Notes: generated from the letters alone by a model not told the origin. DNA of 54,260 nt from Novosphingobium sp. ST904 (GCF_001298105.1 NZ_LGJH01000128.1:1-54260), one strand, 5' to 3'; positions 1 through 11,213 are shown, counted from the first letter of the stretch. Numbers and translations: made by a program.

Positions 1-1
1 G

Positions 2-85
2 CAACTCAACGAACGGCCAAGGAAAACGCTCGAATACCAAACACCCGCAGAGCGCTTTCAAGCCTGTGTTGCCGCCACCCGTTGA
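2..85 (+). mobile_element. IS30-type transposase, C-terminal remnant (partial)
   Basis: Reading from base 2, the frame gives about 27 residues ending at a TGA at 83-85. They include the string LNERPRKTLEYQTPAERF, which matches the C-terminal end of IS30-family DDE transposases (pattern LNxRPRKxLxxxTPAExF). The gene runs off the left edge of the window, so neither the catalytic DDE residues nor the left end of the element can be seen. I could not define the terminal inverted repeat. Bases 86-171 hold no gene I can support and may contain the end of the element. The remnant marks an insertion sequence bordering the catabolic cluster. Confidence 0.7.
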
Positions 86-171
86 ACCCACCCCCCATTC
101 CTGACATAAAGGCCATCTTCCGCAGTTCCTGATAGCTGCCGGTCGGTCGCCACGGGGTGTGTCCACGTCGC

Positions 172-2215
<2,044 letters not shown>

Positions 2216-2226
2216 TCCCGAAAAGG

Positions 2227-2257
2227 CGGCCGGGCCCTTCCAGCCCGGCCGTTCTTT
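2227..2257. terminator. Bidirectional intrinsic terminator
   Basis: A 9-bp perfect stem (2227-2235 with 2243-2251) has a 7-base loop. It is followed by TTCTTT on the plus strand and, read on the minus strand, by a short T run. It sits between the convergent ends of ligM and the CmcJ-like gene and can serve both. Confidence 0.75.
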
Positions 2258-3047
2258 CAGAACCAGTAAGCGATCGCGCGCATCTCGATCGAGGCGCGGG
2301 GTGGGGTTTCCGGCGGGGTCAGCGGGTTGTCGAATGCGACGTGCGGGACGCAGTTGGCGCGGGCGGGGTCGGTGTCGTGGGTCTTGAACACGATGACTTC
2401 GCGGGGCGTCATGTCGCTGAACCAGCACCAGCGGTGCCCCGGCGAATGGGCGAGCACCAGTCCTTCGAAGGACCACACATCCACGCCGTCGCGGTCGAAG
2501 ATGGCGTCTGCGGGCAGCAGGTCTCCGGGGGCGAGGCTGCGCGCGTCGCACAGGGCCAGCGGCACGTCCTGCGGCGAGCCGGAGGTGGCGCGCCAGATGT
2601 TGTAATGTGCCGACCGGCGCGGCGCCGCGTTTCCTTCCGGCAGCGAGCGGGCGGAAAAGGCGCGCGCGGTCTCTCCCGAGATATCGACATGGGCAAAGCG
2701 CGCCGGGCGTGAATTGTCGAGCCGGCCGGAAAGGTTGGAGCGTTCCGCGAATCGGCGCACGCCCGCGCGGTCACCACCACCAGGTCGGCGCCTGTCAGGC
2801 CGGTCAGCAAGTCCACGATTTCCTGCGGATGATGCGCTTTCACCTCTTCGTCGCAGGCGAAATCGGCGATCGAACTAACATGTGAAACAATTTGGAACCC
2901 TTCCGAATCCAGGGTGGGTTTTGTGTTCCTCAGATCACTTAGCGACATGCGCCGCGGTGCGAGAACGATGGTGTCGCGTGACGAGTCGTTGGCGCGGTAG
3001 GCCATGCGATGGCCGGTTCTCGCGACATAGGCAATTTCTGCATCCAT
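2257..3047 (-). CDS. CmcJ/NvfI-family oxidoreductase, frameshifted
   Basis: Two minus-strand frames together make one protein of about 263 residues. The first part (from 3047) ends near ADLVVVTARA. The second continues with RRFAERSNLSGR, then HVD, NIWR, HSPGHRWCWFSDM, EVIVFKTHDTD and a C-terminal RAIAYWF. The same landmarks occur in the intact paralogue at 15826-16695. The switch lies near 2760 and needs one added base. The family contains CmcJ, AsaB and gibberellin-desaturase-like proteins, considered putative oxygenases or desaturases; no substrate is known here. It is divergent from the TonB receptor gene. Either the sequence has an error or the gene is inactive. N-terminal start chosen as the first ATG. 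Confidence 0.7.
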
Positions 3048-3191
3048 CCCTGTTTTCCACCTTTTACGTGGTTAAGAAATGGCCAAAATCGGCCCTTCGG
3101 TGATTTTGCCATGGTCTTGTCGAAGGGCCTCGATCGGCCGCGATCCGGCAATTTCGATATCAGACACGACAACCCTCTTGCCATCCCAATA

Positions 3192-3206
3192 TTGTATGCC
3201 ATACAA
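3192..3206. promoter_or_regulatory. Perfect palindrome TTGTATG-C-CATACAA, candidate operator
   Basis: A perfect 7-bp inverted repeat lies 80 bp upstream of the TonB receptor start in the divergent intergenic region. The half-site with flank, ATTGTATGC, recurs as GCATACAAT before the lignostilbene dioxygenase gene (27416-27424) and before the SDR operon (35569-35577). GntR/FCD and MarR proteins often use such sites; the binding protein is unknown. Confidence 0.55.
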
Positions 3207-3286
3207 ACAACATATCGCCGGTAAGGGCGGTCAGGAAGCGCAAGGCACGAACAAAGTGTCGGCGCTGGTTCGGGAGAGGGACCAAG

Positions 3287-5701
3287 ATGCACATCACCAA
3301 GACGGCACGCCTGCGGCGCGCTCTTCTTCTTTCGGTTTCATGCGGCGCGGCCCTTGCAGGCGCACCGGCCCTGGCGGAGGAAAAGGCCGCGGCGCAGGAT
3401 GAGGCAGGGGCGCCGCCACAGGCCGGTGAGCAGGCCGATGACGCCCGGACGCCGACGATGCCCGAGATCATCGTCACCGCGCAGTTTCGCGCACAGAAGC
3501 TTCAGGACACTCCGCTGTCGATCACCGCGGTGGACGCCGCGCTGCTCGAAGCGCGCAACCAGACCGACGTTTCGCAGATCGCCGCACAGGCGCCGAACGT
3601 GCAGCTTACGGAAATGGGCGGCGCCTTCGGTTCATCGATGGCGGTCTATGTGCGCGGAATCGGCCAGTACGACTTCAACCCCGCCTACGAGCCGGGCGTG
3701 GGCATGTACGTGGACGATGTCTACTATGCCACGCTGACCGGCAACATCATGGACCTGCTCGATCTGGAGCGCGTGGAAATCCTGCGCGGGCCGCAGGGCA
3801 CGCTGACCGGGCGCAACTCGATCGGCGGCGCCATCAAGATGTTCTCGGCCCGGCCCACGGCCGACGATTCCGGCAAGTTCGACGTCGTCTACGGCGCACG
3901 CCAGCGCGTGGACCTGCGCGGCAGCGTGAACTTCGGGCTGACCGACACGCTGTTCGCCCGCGTTGCCGGGGTCTACAAGCACCAGGACGGCTACGTCGAC
4001 CAGATCGACTACGGCTGCGCCAATCCGGACAATGCGCTGGGCATTGCCGGCAATCCCTCCACCCCGGACAACTGCGTCGTCGACAAGCTTGGCGAGCGTA
4101 ACTACGGCGGCCTGCGCGGCTCCTTGCGGTTCAACCCGAGTGACAGTTTCGACTGGACCGTGACCGGCGACTACACTTACGAAAAGCGCACCGCCGCGGC
4201 AGGCGTGCTGACCCAGAACGACACCACCAAGACCGACGGGGTGGACTTCGTCTGCGGCCGGTTCTGCACCTATGCAAGCTGGTATCTGCCCGAGGGCGGA
4301 CAGGCGGCGCAGGCATATTACATGCCCAATACCGTGAAGTTCACCGGCTGGGGCGTGTCGAGCGACATGTCGATCGACCTCAATGACGATCTCAACGTCA
4401 AGTCGATCACCGCCTACCGCGAATATCGCCAGATGTACGGTACGGACGACGACTATACGCCCAACCCGAACATCGGCGGCGGCGGCTTCAATGACCTGAC
4501 CTTCCGGTTCTTCAGCCAGGAGCTGCGCCTGAACGCGAAGTTCGGCGATTTTGCCGACCTGACCGTGGGCGGCTACTACAGCGACCAGAAGTCGGTCTAC
4601 TTCACCCGCCAGGACATCCGCTACATCGGCCACGGCAACCCCGTGCTGTTCCTGCAGTTCCAGGGTGACGACCCGATCCGGGCGAACAGCAAGGCGGTGT
4701 TCGGCACCGTGATCCTGCATCCCACGCCCGACCTCAACGTGACCGGCGGCATCCGCTACACCAAGGAGCACAAGGACTACACCTTCGTGCGCAAGGCCTG
4801 GAACGGCGGCCCGCTCACCGATATCTTCGGCGTCGGCGCGCTGGACGGGACGGTGGCGAACTACGACGGTGATCGCGTGGACTACCGCATCTCGGTGGAC
4901 TACCGCTTCAGCCCGCAGACGCTGGCCTATGCAACGGTCAGCACCGGCTTCAAGGGCGGCGGCGTGACGGCGCGCCCCTTCACCCAGGCGCAGGCGGTCA
5001 ACGGCACGTTCACGCCCGAGACGCTTACCGCTTATGAAATCGGCGTAAAGAACGACCTGTTCGGGCGGCGGCTGCGCCTCAATCTTGCGGCGTTCTACAA
5101 CGATTACAAGAACATCCAGCTTCCGCTGGCGGACTGCGCGATCCTTGACGGGTTCGAGCCGGGCACCGATCCCTATCCTTGCGCGGCGATCGGCAATGCC
5201 GGTGACGGCAAGATGTACGGCGCTGAACTGGAACTTGGCGCCAACCCGTTCGACGGGCTGGACATCGACGCCTCGCTGAGCTGGATCGATGGAGAATGGA
5301 AGCGCATCGGCCCGCAGGTGGGCAATTCGATCCGCATCGGCGATCCGATCACCACGCCCAACTGGCGCGGCAGCTTCGGCATCCAGTACCGCGCCGACCT
5401 TGGCAAGAACGGCTCGATCACGCCGCGCTTCGACCTTGCCTATACCGGCAAGCAGAGCCTCGGCCGCCTGCCGGGCAGCGCGACGCTGGACTACAACCCT
5501 TCGCGCGTGATCGGCAATGCCCGCCTCACCTGGCGCAACGAGGATGACGACCTGTCGATCTCGTTCGAAGTGCAGAACCTGTTCGACAAGTACTACCTCC
5601 TGCCGATCCGCTTCGCGGCGCTCTATGCCTCTGCGGGAACCACTTATTCGAACGTGGGCCGCCCGCGCGAATGGGCGGTGAGCGTGCAGAAGAAGTTCTG
5701 A
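3287..5701 (+). CDS. TonB-dependent outer-membrane receptor
   Basis: The 804-residue protein has a signal peptide (about residues 1-30, ending APALA) and a TonB box EIIVTAQ at 60-66. The plug domain follows (VYVRGIGQYDFNP, GVGMYVDDVYY, LERVEILRGPQGTLTGRNSIGGAI), then a long beta-barrel ending in Phe (VSVQKKF). Such receptors bring large or scarce solutes across the outer membrane using ExbBD-TonB energy. Sphingomonads use them for aromatic dimers and monomers as well as iron. It heads a plus-strand run with etherase-like GSTs and a PQQ dehydrogenase, so an aromatic ligand is plausible but inferred. The ATG follows GGGAGAGGGA. The palindrome at 3192-3206 lies in its promoter region. Confidence 0.95.
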   Translation: MHITKTARLRRALLLSVSCGAALAGAPALAEEKAAAQDEAGAPPQAGEQADDARTPTMPEIIVTAQFRAQKLQDTPLSITAVDAALLEARNQTDVSQIAAQAPNVQLTEMGGAFGSSMAVYVRGIGQYDFNPAYEPGVGMYVDDVYYATLTGNIMDLLDLERVEILRGPQGTLTGRNSIGGAIKMFSARPTADDSGKFDVVYGARQRVDLRGSVNFGLTDTLFARVAGVYKHQDGYVDQIDYGCANPDNALGIAGNPSTPDNCVVDKLGERNYGGLRGSLRFNPSDSFDWTVTGDYTYEKRTAAAGVLTQNDTTKTDGVDFVCGRFCTYASWYLPEGGQAAQAYYMPNTVKFTGWGVSSDMSIDLNDDLNVKSITAYREYRQMYGTDDDYTPNPNIGGGGFNDLTFRFFSQELRLNAKFGDFADLTVGGYYSDQKSVYFTRQDIRYIGHGNPVLFLQFQGDDPIRANSKAVFGTVILHPTPDLNVTGGIRYTKEHKDYTFVRKAWNGGPLTDIFGVGALDGTVANYDGDRVDYRISVDYRFSPQTLAYATVSTGFKGGGVTARPFTQAQAVNGTFTPETLTAYEIGVKNDLFGRRLRLNLAAFYNDYKNIQLPLADCAILDGFEPGTDPYPCAAIGNAGDGKMYGAELELGANPFDGLDIDASLSWIDGEWKRIGPQVGNSIRIGDPITTPNWRGSFGIQYRADLGKNGSITPRFDLAYTGKQSLGRLPGSATLDYNPSRVIGNARLTWRNEDDDLSISFEVQNLFDKYYLLPIRFAALYASAGTTYSNVGRPREWAVSVQKKF

Positions 5702-5713
5702 CGGGGGAGTGGC

Positions 5714-5746
5714 GGGGCCGGTCGCCGGAAGAGGGCGACCGGCCCC
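5714..5746 (+). terminator. Strong GC hairpin downstream of the TonB receptor gene
   Basis: There is a perfect 13-bp stem (5714-5726 with 5734-5746) with a 7-base loop and no T run. It could be an intra-operon attenuator or mRNA-stabilising structure that gives the receptor more transcript than the enzymes downstream. Confidence 0.5.
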
Positions 5747-5786
5747 GTCCCTTCGCAATGAAAACAGTGCAAGGGAGACGGGCCGG

Positions 5787-6554
5787 ATGGCAGGCGTGAC
5801 ACTTTACCACTGGGAGCCCAATGCCAATTCGGGCAAGCCCATGCTGGCCTTGATGGAGAAGGGCGTCCCCTTCGACAGCCACTACATCGACATGCTGCAG
5901 TTCGATCAGCATCGGCCGGAATATCTCGCGATCAATCCGCAAGGCACGATCCCGGCGATGACACACGGTTCGCGCGTGCTGGTGGAAAGCACCGCGATCA
6001 TGGAATACGTCAACGAGGCGTTCGCCGGGCCCGCGCTGATGCCGCAAGGCGCGCAGGATCGCTGGCGGGTGCGCTGGTGGATGAAGTTCATGGACCAGTG
6101 GCTGGCGCCCAGCTTTTCCATGATCGGATGGAGCGTTTTCGTCGGCCCGATGGTGCGCCGGCGCGATCCGGCCGAACTGGAAGCCGCGATCGAGCGTATT
6201 CCCCTGCCGGAACGGCGGGTCTCGTGGCGGAAAGCGATCCACGGCACGTTCTCGGAGGCGGAAATGGCGGAAAGCCAGCGCCGCGTCGCGCTGGGCATCG
6301 AACTGCTGGAGGCGGAACTGGGCAAGCGGGAATGGCTGGCGAGCGACACTTACAGCCTGGCCGACATCAACGGCTTCAACCTTGCCTATGCGATCCCCCT
6401 GTCGCAGCCGACACTTTCCAATGACGAAAAGACGCCGAACCTGCTGCGCTGGCTGCGCGCGGTCTATGCCCGCCCGGCGGTGAAGCAGTGCTGGGCGCTG
6501 GGGCGGACCGACATGGTCAAGCGGGTGGCCATTCTCGAACAGGAGCGGATCTGA
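5787..6554 (+). CDS. Glutathione S-transferase, beta-etherase type (subunit candidate 1)
   Basis: This 255-residue GST has a thioredoxin-fold N-terminus (VTLYHWEPNANSGKP, NPQGTIPAM, ESTAIMEYVNEAF) and a helical C-terminus with SLADINGFNLAYA. Its plan resembles LigF: an Asn-Ser pair in the N-terminal loop where LigF has ANS, and the EST-I-EY block. It would bind glutathione in the cytoplasm and could attack the beta-aryl ether bond of ketone dimers. The next GST starts on the last base of its stop (TGATG), so translation is coupled. Tandem, co-translated, divergent GSTs recall the heterodimeric etherase BaeA/BaeB of N. aromaticivorans; this assignment is inference. The ATG is preceded by AAGGGAGACGGG. 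Confidence 0.8.
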   Translation: MAGVTLYHWEPNANSGKPMLALMEKGVPFDSHYIDMLQFDQHRPEYLAINPQGTIPAMTHGSRVLVESTAIMEYVNEAFAGPALMPQGAQDRWRVRWWMKFMDQWLAPSFSMIGWSVFVGPMVRRRDPAELEAAIERIPLPERRVSWRKAIHGTFSEAEMAESQRRVALGIELLEAELGKREWLASDTYSLADINGFNLAYAIPLSQPTLSNDEKTPNLLRWLRAVYARPAVKQCWALGRTDMVKRVAILEQERI

Positions 6555-7335
6555 TGGCGATAGTGCTCTATCACGGCGCGGCGAACGGTCCTTCGCTGGC
6601 GGTGCTTGCGGCTCTGGCGGAATCGGGGGTGGCAGTGGAACGCCGCCCGATCGACCTGCTCGCGGGGGAACGCCATGACCTGCCCGGCGTCGACGAGCCG
6701 CTTGCGCGCGACATGGGGATCGAGGGCGAAGGCCCGGTGCTGCTGGTGGACGGGGAGGCCATGACCGAGTCCGTGTTCCTTGCCCAGTTCTTCGACGAGC
6801 TTTCGGATGTGTCCTCGCTCCAGCCCGCCGATCCTTTTGCGCATTGGGAAATGATGATGTGGTGCCGCCAGATCACCGAGCGCCTGTCTCCGGCGGCGGC
6901 GCTGCTGGGTAATCTCGCGTTCTCGCGCGGGCGGCTGGCGGCGATGGCGGATGCCGATTTCGGCGCCATGGCGGACCGCATCGTCAGCGCCGACTTGCGC
7001 GCGCGCTGGGAAGTCCTGCGTGACGGCGCGTCGATCCGGCACAAGTGGAGGACAGCCGCGCCAAGGTGTCGCAGGCGGTGGAACGCTGCGAGGGCAAGCT
7101 GGCGGATGGCCGCGAATGGCTGATGGGCGCCTTGACCATTGCCGATTTCGAGACGTTCGCCTGGCTCGCCGGGATGGAGCAGATCGTGCCCGAGGCTTTC
7201 GCCGACAAGCCGCTGACCGCCGCCTGGCTGTCGCGCGTTCGTGCCCGTCCCAGTGTTACGGCGGCGCTGGCGGATGCGGGCGGTGATTCCACCCGCTTCT
7301 GGGCGCCGGGGCCGGAGATCAATCGCTGGGGGTGA
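6554..7335 (+). CDS. Glutathione S-transferase (subunit candidate 2), frameshifted
   Basis: The first frame gives IVLYHGAANGPSLAVLAAL, then GPVLLVDGEAMTES and HWEMMMWCRQ. A second frame continues with DPAQVEDSRAKVSQAVERC, LTIADFETFAWLAG and a C-terminus at NRWG. Together they make a GST of about 260 residues. The break is at about 7025-7033 and one missing base explains it. The N-terminal loop keeps an Asn-Gly-Pro-Ser pattern that could bind the glutathione thiol. It overlaps the preceding GST by one base and lies 73 bp before the PQQ dehydrogenase. The coupling suggests the two GSTs act together, perhaps as a heterodimer like BaeA/BaeB. If the frameshift is real, the product loses its C-terminal helical domain. 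Confidence 0.75.
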
Positions 7336-7408
7336 AGCAGGCCCCCGAAAATCTCGCAGTTGCACAAGCCGGTCCGAAACGAGGCCGGGAAACGGGAAGA
7401 GTGAGAGA

Positions 7409-9553
7409 ATGGTTGCGAAGCGTTCGAAGGTCTGGCTCGCGGTATCGGCGGGGGCATGTCTGGTGCTGGCGGGGTGCGGCAGCGGCGGGGCGGAAGGCCC
7501 CGCCGCCGCGACCGCGCGGACCGGCGACGTTACCGGCGCCCTGATCGTCAAGGCGCCGGACAGCGAGTGGCTCTCCTATGGGCGCACTTACGACGAACAG
7601 CGTTTCTCGCCGCTTTCCGACATCAACCGGGATAATGTGAAGAGCCTTGGCCTCGCCTGGTTTTCCGATCTCGATACCGCGCGCGGGCAGGAATCGACGC
7701 CGCTGGTGATAGACGGCAGGATCTACATCACCACCGCCTGGTCCAAGGTAAGGGCCTACGATGCCGCCACCGGCAAGGAACTGTGGGCCTACGATCCCGA
7801 AGTCCCGGGCGACAGCGGGGTGAAGGGGTGCTGCGATGTCGTGAACCGGGGGCTCGGCGCCTGGGGGGACAAGCTCTATCTCGGCACGTTCGACGGCCGC
7901 CTGATCGCGCTTGACCGCGATAGCGGCAAGCCGGTGTGGAGCAAGGTCACGGTGGACCAGTCCAAGCCCTATACCATCACCGGCGCGCCGCGGGTGATCG
8001 ATGGCAAGGTGATCGTGGGCAACGGCGGCGCCGAGATGGGCGTGCGCGGCTATATCACCGCCTACGACGCGGAGACCGGCAAGCAGCTCTGGCGGTTCTA
8101 CACTGTGCCCGACGCGCCGGGCAGGAATGCCGAGCCCTATCTGAAGGCTGCCGAGAAGACCTGGTACGGAGAATACTGGAAGCAGGGCGGCGGCGGCACC
8201 GTGTGGGATTCGATGGCCTACGATCCCGAACTGGACCTGCTCTATATCGGCGTGGGCAATGGCAGCCCCTGGAACCAGGGCATCCGTTCGCAGGGCAAGG
8301 GGGACAACCTCTACCTCTCGTCCATCGTGGCGATCCGGCCGAAGACCGGGGAATATGTCTGGCACTTCCAGACCACGCCGGGCGAAACCTGGGACTTCAC
8401 GGCCACCCAGCACATCATGCTGGCCGATCTCCAGATCGGCGGCAAGACCCGCAAGGTGCTGATGCAGGCGCCCAAGAACGGGTTCTTCTACGTGATCGAC
8501 CGAAAGACCGGCGAATTCATCTCCGGCAAGAACTTCGTGCCGGTGAACTGGGCTTCCGGGCTCGATCCCCGGACCGGGCGGCCGATCGAGAATCCCGAGG
8601 CACGCTATTACAGGACCGGCAAACCGTGGGTCGGATCGCCCGGCGCGGGCGGGGCGCATTCGTGGCATCCGATGGCATGGGATCCGAAGGAGAAGCTGGT
8701 CTTCATCCCGGCGCAGATCGCCGCCTTCCCCTATTTCCCGGACAGGAACTGGAAGCACCAGGCCAAGGGCTTCAATACCGGCGTGGACATGGCGGCGGCC
8801 TCGATGCCCGCCGATGCGAAAATTCGCGAGGCGGCGGCGAAGGCCACCAAGGGCGTGCTGATCGCCTGGGACCCGGTGGCGCAGAAGGAGCGCTGGCGCG
8901 TGACCTTCCCCAGCGCCAACAACGGCGGATTGCTGGCGACCGGCGGCGGGCTGGTGTTCCAGGGCAACATGACGAGCGAGATGGCCGCCTATGCCACCGA
9001 TACGGGCGCGAAGCTGTGGTCCTGGCCGGTGCAGACCGGGGTGGTCGCGCCGCCGATCACTTACAAGGTGGGCGGCACGCAGTACGTGGCGGTGGTGGCC
9101 GGCTGGGGCGGCATCTGGGCGCTGGCGCCGGGCGGGGTGATATCGCAATCCGGTGGTCCGGTGCACAATATCAGCCGGTTGCTGGTCTTCAGGCTGGGCG
9201 GCACGGCCACGCTGCCGCCCGCGCCGAAGCTGGAGGAACTGCCGCTCGATCCGCCCGCTTTCACCGGCACGCCGGAGCAGGTGGCGGCCGGTTCCTATCG
9301 CTATGGTCGCTATTGCGGCACCTGCCACGGGGATGCGGCGGTGGGCGGCGGATTGCTGCCGGACCTGCGCCGCTCGGCCCTTGTCGGCGACAAGGCCGCA
9401 TTCCAGACGGTGGTGCATGACGGGGCGCTGAAGAGCAACGGCATGGTCGGCTGGTCCGACGTGATGTCGGCCGAAGAGATCGAGGCGATCCGCCAATACG
9501 TGATCCACCGCGCCAACGAGGACAAGGCGCTGGAGAAAGCGGGCGGCAAGTGA
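7409..9553 (+). CDS. PQQ-dependent quinohaemoprotein alcohol dehydrogenase, predicted lipoprotein
   Basis: The 714-residue protein has an eight-bladed PQQ propeller with repeated Trp-docking motifs (AYDAATGKELW, ALDRDSGKPVW, AYDAETGKQLW). It has the adjacent Cys-Cys pair (GCCDVV) typical of this family and a likely catalytic Asp in ETWDFTAT. A C-terminal cytochrome c domain carries the CGTCH haem motif. This is the type II quinohaemoprotein plan, which oxidises alcohols in the periplasm and passes electrons to the respiratory chain. Unusually, the N-terminus ends in a lipobox (LVLAGC), which predicts a lipid anchor. No pqq synthesis genes are in the window. In context it could oxidise the terminal alcohol of beta-hydroxypropiovanillone-like products; that is inference. 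The ATG at 7409 gives the lipobox signal. Confidence 0.92.
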   Translation: MVAKRSKVWLAVSAGACLVLAGCGSGGAEGPAAATARTGDVTGALIVKAPDSEWLSYGRTYDEQRFSPLSDINRDNVKSLGLAWFSDLDTARGQESTPLVIDGRIYITTAWSKVRAYDAATGKELWAYDPEVPGDSGVKGCCDVVNRGLGAWGDKLYLGTFDGRLIALDRDSGKPVWSKVTVDQSKPYTITGAPRVIDGKVIVGNGGAEMGVRGYITAYDAETGKQLWRFYTVPDAPGRNAEPYLKAAEKTWYGEYWKQGGGGTVWDSMAYDPELDLLYIGVGNGSPWNQGIRSQGKGDNLYLSSIVAIRPKTGEYVWHFQTTPGETWDFTATQHIMLADLQIGGKTRKVLMQAPKNGFFYVIDRKTGEFISGKNFVPVNWASGLDPRTGRPIENPEARYYRTGKPWVGSPGAGGAHSWHPMAWDPKEKLVFIPAQIAAFPYFPDRNWKHQAKGFNTGVDMAAASMPADAKIREAAAKATKGVLIAWDPVAQKERWRVTFPSANNGGLLATGGGLVFQGNMTSEMAAYATDTGAKLWSWPVQTGVVAPPITYKVGGTQYVAVVAGWGGIWALAPGGVISQSGGPVHNISRLLVFRLGGTATLPPAPKLEELPLDPPAFTGTPEQVAAGSYRYGRYCGTCHGDAAVGGGLLPDLRRSALVGDKAAFQTVVHDGALKSNGMVGWSDVMSAEEIEAIRQYVIHRANEDKALEKAGGK

Positions 9554-10418
9554 TCGACATCGCCGGGCTGGCGGGCATCGATGTTCACGTCCACGCGGAA
9601 GTCTCGTGCCACGATCCGGAGGACCCGGTCATGGCGCAGTTCTTCGATGCCGCCTCCGCCTATTTCAAGGCTCCGCGCGAACGGCCGAAGATGCCGGAGA
9701 TCGCCGAGATCTACCGCGCGCAGAACATCGCCTTCTGCCTCTTCACCGTGGATGCCGAAAGCGGCATGGGGGCCAGGCGCGTGTCGAACTACGAAGTGGC
9801 GGAATTCGCCGCCGCCCATGCCGATATCTGCATCCCCTTCGCCTCGATAGACCCGCGCAAGGGCAGGCTGGGCGCGCGGGAGGCGCGCGACCTGATCGAG
9901 AACCACGGCGTGCGCGGCTTCAAGTTCCACCATATCGTGCAGGACTGCCACCCCGCAGATCGTGTGGGCTATCCGATCTACGAGGTGATCGCCGGCCATG
10001 GCCTGCCCGCGATCTTCCATACCGGCCATTCCGGCATGGGCACCGGGATGCGCGGCGGCGGCGGGCTGCGGCTCAAGTACGGGCGGCCCATGCTGGTGGA
10101 CGACGTGGCGGTCGATTTTCCGGACATGAAGATCATCCTGGCTCATCCGAGCTGGCCGTGGGTGGATGAAAGCCTCTCGATGGCGCTTCACAAGGAGAAC
10201 GTCTTCATCGACCTTTCCGGCTGGAGCCCACGTTATTTCCCGCCGCAGATCGTGCGCTATGCCAATGGCCAGCTGGCGGGGAAGATGATGTTCGGTTCCG
10301 ACTTCCCGCTGATCGGCCGGAAAATGGAATCGAGGCGGCGCGCGGCATCGGTTTCAGGGATGACGTGATGCCCGGCATCATGAAGGGCAATGCCGCAAGG
10401 GTGCTGGGGCTGGCGTGA
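9550..10418 (+). CDS. Amidohydrolase-2 family protein, frameshifted near the end
   Basis: It starts with GTG overlapping the dehydrogenase stop (GTGA), so it is co-translated. It has the metal-binding start DVHVH, then GFKFHH, IFHTGHSGMGTG, LAHPSWPWVDE and FGSDFPLIG. These are the His/Asp landmarks of the TIM-barrel amidohydrolase-2 family (decarboxylases and hydrolases of aromatic or ring-cleavage acids). Past FGSDFPLIG the frame is lost; another frame gives AARGIGFRDDVMPGIMKGNAARVLGLA, the usual end of the family. One missing base in the CC run at 10317-10318 repairs it to about 289 residues. Its substrate is unknown; by position it may act after the PQQ dehydrogenase or on a carboxylated aromatic. 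Confidence 0.82.
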
Positions 10419-10429
10419 AAGGGATCGGG

Positions 10430-11176
10430 ATGGATTTCACGGATCGCCACGTCGTCATCACCGGCGCATCCAGCGGCATCGGCCGGGCCACGGCGGAGCA
10501 TGTCGCGGCGCTGGGCGGGCGGGTCACGCTGCTGGCGCGGCGGGCGGACCGGCTGGCGGAACTGGCCGCGAGTCTGGGTGCGGATGCCCGCTGGCAGGCT
10601 GTGGACGTGGCCAACGGTCCTGCGCTTGACGCCGCGCTCGATGCGGCGATCGCAGGGGGAGGGCCGATCGACGGCCTGTTCCTCAATGCCGGAACCGGGG
10701 GCACTTTCGCGCCGGTGGAAGACTATGCGGAAGCGGATTTCGCGCAGGTCATGGCCGTGAACCTCACTGCGCCGTTTCGGGCTGTCGCCCGGGCATTGCG
10801 GGCCATGAAGGCGCGGCGGCGCGGGGCGATACTGGTGACCGGCAGCCTCGCCAGCGAGCGTGGCATGGCGAACAACGTCGCCTATGTCGCGTCCAAGCAC
10901 GCGGTCCTGGGGCTGGCGCGCGCCGTCGCGCTGGAGGCGGCGCCTTTCGGGGTGCGCTGCAATTGCGTGGTGCCGGGGTTCATCGAGACGGAAATGTTCG
11001 CCGCGCTTCCGGGCGAGGCGCTGGAAGCGCTTGCCGGCAAGGTGCCGCAGGGACGAACCGGCAGCGCAGAGGAACTGGCGGCGGTGGCGGCGTTCCTGCT
11101 TTCGGACGCGGCCTCGCATGTCACCGGGCAGAGCATCGCGGTGGACGGCGGGGTGCTGGGAACGTTGAGGGTGTGA
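10430..11176 (+). CDS. Short-chain dehydrogenase/reductase (classical SDR)
   Basis: The 248-residue SDR has a nucleotide-binding GASSGIG near residue 13, NAGTGG, a catalytic Ser in VTGSLAS, and Tyr-x3-Lys in YVASK. It ends with VTGQSIAVDGG, typical of FabG-like classical SDRs. It would use NAD(P) to interconvert an alcohol and a ketone. It is last in the plus-strand run that begins with the TonB receptor. The ATG at 10430 follows AAGGGATCGGG; a GTG at 10415 is also possible. The exact substrate cannot be read from the sequence; it is less like the LigD/LigL group than the SDRs at 11648, 22067, 35638 and 36575. Confidence 0.88.
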   Translation: MDFTDRHVVITGASSGIGRATAEHVAALGGRVTLLARRADRLAELAASLGADARWQAVDVANGPALDAALDAAIAGGGPIDGLFLNAGTGGTFAPVEDYAEADFAQVMAVNLTAPFRAVARALRAMKARRRGAILVTGSLASERGMANNVAYVASKHAVLGLARAVALEAAPFGVRCNCVVPGFIETEMFAALPGEALEALAGKVPQGRTGSAEELAAVAAFLLSDAASHVTGQSIAVDGGVLGTLRV

Positions 11177-11213
11177 TCGTCGCGATCAGCCGGGGCGACG
11201 AACAATTTCTGGC

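Noticed and set aside
2257..3047. Programmed ribosomal frameshifting as explanation for the frame breaks
   Set aside because: No slippery heptamer with a downstream structure was seen, and the breaks occur in many unrelated genes.
3632..5758. Long open frame antisense to the TonB receptor gene
   Set aside because: It mirrors the receptor codons in a GC-rich sequence, has no recognisable domain and is rich in Arg/Val/Ala/His; an antisense shadow.
7319..9508. Long open frame antisense to the PQQ dehydrogenase gene
   Set aside because: No motif and fully covered by a gene with clear catalytic motifs on the other strand.
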